Shown: positions 13,421 to 19,311 of the stretch, one piece after another
Position numbering within the stretch: the first letter of the stretch is position 1
Layout of the letters: each line of letters starts with the position of its first letter
DNA from: UBA5186 sp040005095
GTDB lineage: Bacteria > Actinomycetota > Thermoleophilia > Gaiellales > Gaiellaceae
Length of the DNA: 21,995 nt
Assembly (NCBI GenBank): GCA_040005095.1
Contig: JBDTZN010000027.1
Span: 1 to 21,995 of the forward strand
Direction: 5' to 3'
Translations under genes and position numbers: made by a program
The notes under the pieces: generated by a model
Databases searched by the model: none
The model's input: the letters and a program-made list of their open reading frames with translations, nothing else
What the model was told of the DNA's origin: nothing

Positions 13421-14458
13421 CTACTCGACGGAAATGAGGTCCTTCGAGAAGTGCGTCAGCACCTCCGGGTCGCCCTCGGTGACGACGGCGAGGTCTTCGA
13501 TCCTGATTCCGCCGTTCCCGGGCATGTAGATCCCGGGCTCGACCGTGACGACGTTGCCGGGCTCGAGCACGTCCTCTGACTCGGGACGGAGATTTGGGGC
13601 CTCGTGGATGCGCAGGCCGACGCCGTGGCCGAGCCCGTGGCCGAACAGCCCCTTGAACGGCGAGGCGTCGATGCGCTCGCGCGCGATCGCGTCGACGGCC
13701 GCACCGGTCGCGCCCGCCAGCACGCCCTCGAGTGCCGCCTTCTGAGCTTCGAGGCAGACCGCGTAGGCCTGCTTCAACTCGTCGGGCAGCGAGCCCGTCG
13801 CGAACGTTCGCGTGCAGTCCGACGTATAGCCCGCGACCGTGGTCCCCGAGTCCACGATGACGAGCTCGCCCGCCTTGACCTCACGATCCGTGGGATCGGC
13901 GTGCGGAAACGCGCCGTTCGGGCCGCTGCCGACCGCGACGAACGTGACCGTATCGCCGCCGCACTCGTGCAGCAGCACCTCCATCCGCCAGGCGAGCTCC
14001 TGCTCGGTGCGGCCGATGAACTGCTCGCGCGAAAGGCGCTCGTACGCCTCGTCCGAGATTTCCGCCGCTTTCCGGATCGCGTCGAGCTCGTTCTCATCCT
14101 TGACCGCGCGCAGGCGCTCGACGATCCCGGCGCGCGGGACGAGCTCCACCGTGCCGCCGTGGAGGACCTCGTAGTTCGCGTAGGACACGACCGCCGACTC
14201 GAAGCCGACGCGCCCGCTCAAGACCGGGGCGACGTCGGCGTAGACGAAGCGCTTCGTCTGCACGACCTCGACGTCCTGCACGGCTCCCCGGGCGCCCTCG
14301 GCGTAGCGAAAGTCGGTGAAGAGCCGGACGCGCTCCGGTTCGACGAGCAGCGCGACGTTGTCGCTGTTGAAGCCGGTCAGGTATTTGACGTTGACCTGGT
14401 CGGTGACGAGGAGCGGCTCCTCGAGCTCTCCCTGCAGGCGCTGCAAGCGGTCGCTCAC
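13421..14458 (-). CDS. pepP: Xaa-Pro aminopeptidase (M24 family)
   Basis: This cytoplasmic metallopeptidase removes N-terminal residues that precede proline. The 345-residue protein has an N-terminal creatinase-like domain (about 1-115, LLVTDQVNVKYLTGFNSDN) and a C-terminal pita-bread domain with the five metal ligands: Asp203 in IVDSGTT, Asp214 in YTSDCTRT, His278 in GHGLGHGVG, Glu307 in TVEPGIY and Glu321 in IRIEDLAVV. All are present, so it should be active. The GTG at 14458 shares a GTGA overlap with the aroQ stop; longer in-frame readings upstream are only the shadow of aroQ. Its placement before efp mirrors YqhT-Efp in Bacillus, and both proteins deal with proline-containing chains. Confidence 0.95.
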   Translation of the reverse strand: MSDRLQRLQGELEEPLLVTDQVNVKYLTGFNSDNVALLVEPERVRLFTDFRYAEGARGAVQDVEVVQTKRFVYADVAPVLSGRVGFESAVVSYANYEVLHGGTVELVPRAGIVERLRAVKDENELDAIRKAAEISDEAYERLSREQFIGRTEQELAWRMEVLLHECGGDTVTFVAVGSGPNGAFPHADPTDREVKAGELVIVDSGTTVAGYTSDCTRTFATGSLPDELKQAYAVCLEAQKAALEGVLAGATGAAVDAIARERIDASPFKGLFGHGLGHGVGLRIHEAPNLRPESEDVLEPGNVVTVEPGIYMPGNGGIRIEDLAVVTEGDPEVLTHFSKDLISVE

Positions 14459-14880
14459 TCGGCCACCAGGAATTGGAGCGCCTCGTGGTAGCCGTCGGGG
14501 CCTTTGCCGAGGATTCGGGTCGTCGCGAGCTCGGAGATGACCGAGGTACGGCGCCAATCCTCGCGCTCGTCGATGTTCGAAAGATGCACCTCCACGACGG
14601 GCACCTGGAGCAGCTCGAGCGCGTCGTGAATCGCGTAGGAGTAGTGGGTCCAGGCGCCGGGATTGACGATCACGCCGTCGGCCCACTCGAGCGCCTCGTG
14701 GCACCACTCCACGTACTGGCCTTCGTTGTTCGTCTGCCGGCACCGGGCGGTCGCGCCGAGCTCCCGCGCCCAGGCGTAGATCCTCGTCTCCAGCTCCGAA
14801 AGCGACAGGCCGCCGTACATCGTCGCGTCGCGACGGTCGAGGACGTCGAGATTCACTCCGTTGAGGACGAGGATCTTCAC
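14455..14880 (-). CDS. aroQ: Type II 3-dehydroquinate dehydratase
   Basis: AroQ dehydrates 3-dehydroquinate to 3-dehydroshikimate, step three of the shikimate pathway, usually as a dodecamer. The 141-residue protein carries the type II motifs: ILVLNGVNLDVL at 3-14, the catalytic Tyr in ATMYGG near 19-24, NNEGQYVEW at 51-59, IVNPGAWTHYSYAIHDAL at 71-88 and VEVHLSNIDERE at 96-107. Size is normal for the family. The GTG at 14880 lies 11 nt after the stop of the aroK-aroB fusion, and the stop shares a GTGA overlap with pepP. The gene completes a run that covers four adjacent pathway activities plus chorismate synthase; DAHP synthase and EPSP synthase are not in the window. Confidence 0.96.
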   Translation of the reverse strand: MKILVLNGVNLDVLDRRDATMYGGLSLSELETRIYAWARELGATARCRQTNNEGQYVEWCHEALEWADGVIVNPGAWTHYSYAIHDALELLQVPVVEVHLSNIDEREDWRRTSVISELATTRILGKGPDGYHEALQFLVAE

Positions 14881-14891
14881 GGCGGCCGAGT

Positions 14892-16316
14892 CTAGTCGGC
14901 GATCAGCCGGTCGAGCTCGCGGCGCACGTCCGCCTCGAGAAGCTCGACGCCGGTGCGGGGCTTCCCGGGGGCCTCGAGCAGCACGAGCCGGATCGCTCCA
15001 TCCCGAGCCTTCTTGTCGCGCTGCAGCGCCGCCCACGCGCGCTCGCGGTCGACGCGGGCCGGGCGAGGAGCGAGCGTCTCCTCCACGTCCGTCGTGTCTA
15101 GCTCGGAGAGCCGGAGTGCCGCCAGCAGCCCCAGGGCAACAGCCTCGCCGTGGCTCACCGGCCCCGCCGCCTCGAGCGCGTGCGCGAACGTGTGCCCGAG
15201 GTTCAAGATCTCGCGCGGGCCTTGCTCCTTCGCATCTTGAAGGCAGATCGACAGCTTGTAGGCCGCGCACCGGCGCACGAGCTCGGCGTCTGGGAGCTCC
15301 CAGATCCGCTCGCCGGCCAGCAGGCCGGTCTTGACGACCTCGGCCATTCCAGACCGGCGCTCGGCTTCGGGCAGTGTCGTGAGCGCCACCGGGTCGACGA
15401 CGACGCGCGCCGGCCAATGGAACGCGCCGACGAGGTTCTTTCCGGCTGGGAGGTTCAGCGCGGTCTTGCCGCCGAGGGCCGCATCGACCTGCCCTACGAG
15501 CGTCGTCGGGATCGCGACCCAGTCGATGCCGCGCAGGTATGTCGCGGCGACGAACCCTGCCGCATCGGTTGTGCAGCCGCCGCCGAGGGCCGCGATGGTG
15601 CCGCGGCGGTCCAGGCGGAGCTCGTTCCAGAGCCCCTCGGCCTCGGCGATCGTCTTCGCCTGCTCGCCGGCCGGCAGCTCGTGCGTCGAGGCGAGGCGAC
15701 TGCCGAGAGCGAGCTGGACGCCGGCCCCGTAGATCCCCTGAACGCGCGGATCCGAGACGAGTGCCACCAAGCCCTCGCCGGGGACGAGGAGGCCAAGCCG
15801 CTCCAGCGCGCCGGCCTCGACGACCGCTCCGCCGGCCGCGAGCACGACGTCCTCCGCGTTGCGCGCCGTCGCATCGGCCGCGGACTCGTACAAGCCTTTC
15901 CGCCGGTCGAAGAGGGCCCGGAACTCGCCGCGATCTGCGGCGAGTGGGCGGTCACCGCCCTGCACGCGGTCCCAGGCGGTGTCGAAGTCGACCTCGAGGC
16001 GGACGGTGAGGGCGTTGTCGCGCAGCGCTTGGCGGACGGTCGCGCTCTCGGCGGCGCCGCCTCCGAGCGCCACGACGGCCGGCGTCGCCTTCGACAGCGC
16101 GTCGACGGCGGCCGCGGCCTCGAGCACGCGGAAGTGCGCCTCGCCTCCGTGGGCAAAGAGCTCCGAGATCGTCCGACGGTGCTGCGCCTCCAGCTCGCGG
16201 TCGAGATCGACGAAGGGACGGCCGAGACGCCGCGCGACTTCCTCGCCGAGGGTCGTCTTGCCCGCGCCCATGAAGCCGATGAGCGCGAGGTGGCGGTCTA
16301 GCGCGTGGGTCGCCAC
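14892..16316 (-). CDS. aroKB: Bifunctional shikimate kinase / 3-dehydroquinate synthase
   Basis: A single 474-residue chain joins two shikimate-pathway enzymes. Residues 8-165 are shikimate kinase: Walker A GFMGAGKTT at 14-22, FVDLD at 35-39 with the shikimate-binding Asp, Arg63 in HFR, LGGGA at 84-88, the lid Arg in GGDRPLA and RRKGLY at 138-143. Residues 180-474 are 3-dehydroquinate synthase: GEQAKT at 217-222, ALGGGCTTDAAGF at 243-255, VDAALGGKTALN, GKNLVGAFH, AEVVK with Glu326, Arg368, NLGHTFAH with His375, and SHGEAV with His389. All expected catalytic and zinc residues are seen. The synthase half is compact, with a shortened N terminus and helical segment after AEVVK. The GTG start overlaps aroC by 19 nt. 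The two enzymes act at steps five and two, so the link is not substrate channelling between consecutive steps. Confidence 0.95.
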   Translation of the reverse strand: MATHALDRHLALIGFMGAGKTTLGEEVARRLGRPFVDLDRELEAQHRRTISELFAHGGEAHFRVLEAAAAVDALSKATPAVVALGGGAAESATVRQALRDNALTVRLEVDFDTAWDRVQGGDRPLAADRGEFRALFDRRKGLYESAADATARNAEDVVLAAGGAVVEAGALERLGLLVPGEGLVALVSDPRVQGIYGAGVQLALGSRLASTHELPAGEQAKTIAEAEGLWNELRLDRRGTIAALGGGCTTDAAGFVAATYLRGIDWVAIPTTLVGQVDAALGGKTALNLPAGKNLVGAFHWPARVVVDPVALTTLPEAERRSGMAEVVKTGLLAGERIWELPDAELVRRCAAYKLSICLQDAKEQGPREILNLGHTFAHALEAAGPVSHGEAVALGLLAALRLSELDTTDVEETLAPRPARVDRERAWAALQRDKKARDGAIRLVLLEAPGKPRTGVELLEADVRRELDRLIAD

Positions 16317-17374
16317 GGGGTGCGCTCGACGTACGCGTCGTACGCGCTGACGAAGTCGGCGAGCGCGTCGCCGCCGAACTTCTCGCGTGCCGCGCGCGCC
16401 AACTCGAACGCGACGGCGGCCTCGGCCACGACGGCGAACGCCTCCACGGCGGCAACGTCGCTCCGCTCGACCAGGGCCTGCCCCGCCTGGCCCGTCTCGA
16501 GGTCGACGGAGGCCAGCGGCTTCATCAGGGTCGGCAGGGGCTTCATCGCCGCCCGAACGACGAGCTCCTCGCCGTTCGAGACGCCGGCCTCGATGCCGCC
16601 CGCGTGGTTCGTCTCACGCTGCAGGTCGCCGACGATCTCGTCGTGCGCTTCCGAGCCGCGGCGTTCCGCGAGCGCGAAGCCGTCGCCGATCTCGACGCCC
16701 TTGACCGCCTGGATGCCCATCAGGGCCGCGGCAAGTCGCGCGTCGAGCCGGTCCTCCTTCGTCGCGTAGGAGCCGAGGCCGGGCGGCACGTTTCGCGCAC
16801 GAACCTCGGCGATCCCGCCCACGGTGTCGCGCTCGGCCCGCGCCTCGTCGATGCGCGCACGCAGGGCATCCTCCTCGAGCACGGAGCCCTCGACGGTGAC
16901 CTGGATCGCGTTCAGGAGCGCCTTCGCGACCGCGCCCGCAGCCACGTGTACGGCGGTGTGACGGGCGCTCGCGCGCTCGAGTGCATCGCGCACGTCCGCG
17001 AGGCCGTACTTGAGCGCTCCCGCGAGGTCGGCATGGCCCGGGCGGGGGAGCGTGACGGGCTTCGTCCCTTTGCCGCTTGGCTCCCCCTCCGGCGGCCAGG
17101 GACTCATCCCCCACTCCCAATTCGCGTGGTCGCGGTTGCGGACGACGAGCGCGAGCGGCGTGCCCAGCGTGCGCCCGTGCCGCAGGCCCGCGAGGATCTC
17201 GACTTCGTCCGCCTCGATCTGCTGGCGCGGACTGCGCCCATATCCTTGCTGGCGGCGGCGGAGGTCGGCGTCGATCGCCTCTTTGTCCAGGATGAGCCCC
17301 GCAGGCAGGCCGGTGACGATCGCGACGAGCGCTGGGCCGTGCGATTCGCCTGCGCTCACGAGCCGGAGGGTCAC
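16298..17374 (-). CDS. aroC: Chorismate synthase
   Basis: AroC converts 5-enolpyruvylshikimate-3-phosphate to chorismate using reduced FMN, the last shikimate-pathway step. The 358-residue protein shows LVSAGESHGPAL at 5-16, QQGYGRSPRQQIE at 42-54, LPRPGHADLAGALKYG near 108-123, the RASARHTA signature, in which His stands where Glu is common, NHAGGIEAGVSNGEEL and VRAAMKPLPTLMKPL. Length fits the short bacterial form. The GTG at 17374 shares a GTGA overlap with the aroE stop, and the end overlaps the aroK-aroB fusion by 19 nt, so the whole aromatic run looks translationally coupled. The enzyme should be active; the His substitution lies at a variable signature position. Confidence 0.96.
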   Translation of the reverse strand: MTLRLVSAGESHGPALVAIVTGLPAGLILDKEAIDADLRRRQQGYGRSPRQQIEADEVEILAGLRHGRTLGTPLALVVRNRDHANWEWGMSPWPPEGEPSGKGTKPVTLPRPGHADLAGALKYGLADVRDALERASARHTAVHVAAGAVAKALLNAIQVTVEGSVLEEDALRARIDEARAERDTVGGIAEVRARNVPPGLGSYATKEDRLDARLAAALMGIQAVKGVEIGDGFALAERRGSEAHDEIVGDLQRETNHAGGIEAGVSNGEELVVRAAMKPLPTLMKPLASVDLETGQAGQALVERSDVAAVEAFAVVAEAAVAFELARAAREKFGGDALADFVSAYDAYVERTPWRPTR

Positions 17375-18024
17375 GCGGTTAAGCCTACGGCGGCGCGCAT
17401 GACGTCGCGGGGCGCGGAGACGCCCGTCCAGACCTCGAAAGCTGCGGCGCCCTGGGCGACGAGCACCTCCAAGCCGCCGATCACGGTCGCGGCCGCGGCA
17501 CGAGCGGCGACCGCCGTCGCGGAGTCGGGATACGGGAGCTCGATCAGCGTCTGCCCCGGCTTGAGCTCGACCAGCACCTCGTCGCGGGCCGAGGTCGCGT
17601 TGATCACGACATCGGCGTCGCCCACCTCCGGTGGCCAGGCACCGCGCCGCGCGAACTGTCGCGCGGCGGGGAGCGCCTCGGCGAACGCCGTCGCCGAGCC
17701 GCCGTCGCCGATGATGGCCGGTCGCTCAGCGGCAAGCCCGTCGAGGATCGCCGTGTCGGTCGAAGAGCCTTCCGCGCGACCGTCCCGAAAGACGATCGTG
17801 TTCACGGATTGGACGTCCGCGTCGATCAGCCTCGCCCCAGCAACCTTGTGCGGCGCGGTCACGTTGGCGCCCGCGAATCCCAGTGCGGCAAGTCCGCGGA
17901 GCGCGTCGGCGAGATCGTCGGGCGCGACGTCGCACGCGACGTAAGCCCAGTCGAGCCCCCGTGCGGCGAAAGCCGCGTTCTGCATCCGGGGCGAGAGCGA
18001 GTGCGCCACCGGGTGTCCGAGCAG
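17371..18024 (-). CDS. aroE: Shikimate dehydrogenase, compact, with an unclear start codon
   Basis: AroE reduces 3-dehydroshikimate to shikimate with NADPH. Visible motifs are LLGHPVAHSLSPRMQNAAF (substrate-binding Ser pair), GANVTAPHK with the catalytic Lys, VNTIV, SSTDTA with the catalytic Asp, the dinucleotide loop IGDGGSATAF, INATS and GLEVLVAQGAAAFEVWTG. It is short, about 215-225 residues against about 270, with deletions around the cofactor loop and no NRT-type NADP motif. The first standard start codon in frame is a GTG at 18009, but homology (STRLVALLGHPV) clearly continues upstream to about 18045 without any ATG, GTG or TTG before an in-frame stop. I give a CTG at 18024 as the minimal plausible start; a rarer codon further up is possible. 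It follows mltG and overlaps aroC by 4 nt. Confidence 0.85.
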   Translation of the reverse strand: MLGHPVAHSLSPRMQNAAFAARGLDWAYVACDVAPDDLADALRGLAALGFAGANVTAPHKVAGARLIDADVQSVNTIVFRDGRAEGSSTDTAILDGLAAERPAIIGDGGSATAFAEALPAARQFARRGAWPPEVGDADVVINATSARDEVLVELKPGQTLIELPYPDSATAVAARAAAATVIGGLEVLVAQGAAAFEVWTGVSAPRDVMRAAVGLTA

Positions 18025-18046
18025 CGCGACGAGCCGGGTCGAGCCG

Positions 18047-18937
18047 CTAGTAGCCGTGAGCGGCGGCGTAGGCCCGGAACTCCTGGAAGCTGGCCGTGAA
18101 GAAGTGGTGCTTCTTGTCCGGCTTCCTGACGAAGTAGAGATAGTTCACCTTCGCAGGATGGGCGGCCGCCTGCATCGAGGCGAGGCCCGGGTTCGCGATC
18201 GGCGTCGGAGTCAGGCCGACGAGGATGCGCGTGTTGTACGGCGAGTTGCTGTCTAGCTGGGACTGGTGGATCGACTCGGTCGGCGGGATGTTCAGCCCAT
18301 AGCGGAGCGTCGCGTCGATCTGGAGTGGCATCCCCGCGTGAAGACGGTTGTAGATCACGGCGGAAACCAGTTGCCGCTCGTCCGGCGAAAGCGTCTCCTT
18401 CTCGACCATCGACGCGATGATCAGCACGTCGTATGGGGTCAGGTTCTTCGACTTCGCGTAGCTCAGGTTCACCTTCTTCCAGTTCACCTGGAACGCGTCG
18501 AGCTGATCCTTGACGAGCTCCGCGGAGGTCGTGCGCTTGGTGAAGTCGTAGGTCGCCGGGAAGAGGAAGCCCTCGAGGCTGCGCCGCTTGCGGTCGCCGG
18601 CGAACGTGGAGGGCAGCGACGATGACGCCGTCGCGATCAGGTACTGCTTGGCCGCGAGGATCGGGTTCACGTGCCGCTTCCGCTGGGCGATCTTGTCCAC
18701 GGCGGTGATCTGCTGAGCCATGTCCTTGCGGGTGAATCCCTCCGGGAACACGATCCGCAGCGGCTTCGGCGGCGGCAGAACCGTCGTCGTCGGTGCAGCG
18801 TGCTTCCCTCCCCCGATCGCGGACGTGGCCAGCCAGATCACGATCGCGGCGGCGCCGACGAGACAGACGATCGCGATCGCGCGGCGCCGGGCCACCTGCT
18901 CGCGGCTCGGCCGCGTTACGTGCGGCCGCTCGACCAC
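18047..18937 (-). CDS. mltG: Endolytic peptidoglycan transglycosylase MltG
   Basis: MltG cuts nascent glycan strands at the membrane and is thought to end peptidoglycan polymerisation. The 296-residue protein has a short basic cytoplasmic part, one membrane helix at about 20-41 (AIAIVCLVGAAAIVIWLATSA), a proline-rich linker, and the YceG domain: a LysM-like front half, LEGFLFPATYDF, ASMVEKET with the catalytic Glu, IYNRLHAGMPLQIDATLRYGL and GLTPTPIANPGLASMQAA. It is somewhat shorter than E. coli MltG (340). The GTG at 18937 overlaps ruvX by 22 nt; the ruvX-mltG-aroE order is typical of Actinomycetota. The domain should face the outside of the membrane. Confidence 0.94.
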   Translation of the reverse strand: MVERPHVTRPSREQVARRRAIAIVCLVGAAAIVIWLATSAIGGGKHAAPTTTVLPPPKPLRIVFPEGFTRKDMAQQITAVDKIAQRKRHVNPILAAKQYLIATASSSLPSTFAGDRKRRSLEGFLFPATYDFTKRTTSAELVKDQLDAFQVNWKKVNLSYAKSKNLTPYDVLIIASMVEKETLSPDERQLVSAVIYNRLHAGMPLQIDATLRYGLNIPPTESIHQSQLDSNSPYNTRILVGLTPTPIANPGLASMQAAAHPAKVNYLYFVRKPDKKHHFFTASFQEFRAYAAAHGY

Positions 18938-19308
18938 GTCAGGTAGCTGGAGAGCAGGTGGGCCGCGGCACGCGCGTCCTCCGGGGCTGCGGACGGCGTT
19001 TGCTCGGCGAGGTCGGTCGTGAAGCGCTCGTCGAAGCTCTCCACCGGGACGGCTGTCGCGCCCCGCAGAGTCTCCACGAACAGCTCCGTCTCTCGCGCCT
19101 GCTCGCCGCGCTCCCCGCGCAGGGTCAGCGGCAGCCCGACGACGATCCGCTCGGGATTCTCGGCTCGGATCACCTCGAGCAGTTGTGCCAAGCCTGCCTC
19201 CGTTCCAACGCGTTCGACGACCCCCAAGGGACGCGCCAGCGTACCCGTCGGATCGGAGACGGCGACCCCGGTACGCGCCGAGCCGTAGTCGAGCGCGAGG
19301 ATCTTCAC
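18916..19308 (-). CDS. ruvX: RuvX/YqgF-family RNase H-fold nuclease
   Basis: YqgF proteins (also called RuvX or Yqg) are RNase H-fold nucleases linked to Holliday-junction resolution and to 16S rRNA 5'-end processing. The 130-residue protein has LALDYGSARTGVAVSD at 4-19 with the first catalytic Asp, IVVGLPLTLRG at 55-65, ESFDERFTT near 89-97, and a final PEDARAAAHLLSSYL with the last acidic residue. Length is normal. The GTG lies three bases after the alaS stop with no ribosome-binding site, so translation is probably coupled to alaS. The alaS-ruvX-mltG order is widely conserved in Gram-positive bacteria. Confidence 0.94.
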   Translation of the reverse strand: MKILALDYGSARTGVAVSDPTGTLARPLGVVERVGTEAGLAQLLEVIRAENPERIVVGLPLTLRGERGEQARETELFVETLRGATAVPVESFDERFTTDLAEQTPSAAPEDARAAAHLLSSYLTWSSGRT

Positions 19309-19311
19309 GAG

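Noticed and set aside
15150..16301. Plus-strand open frame of 383 codons opposite aroK-aroB
   Set aside because: It is an antisense shadow. The minus-strand frame has complete motifs for two enzymes.
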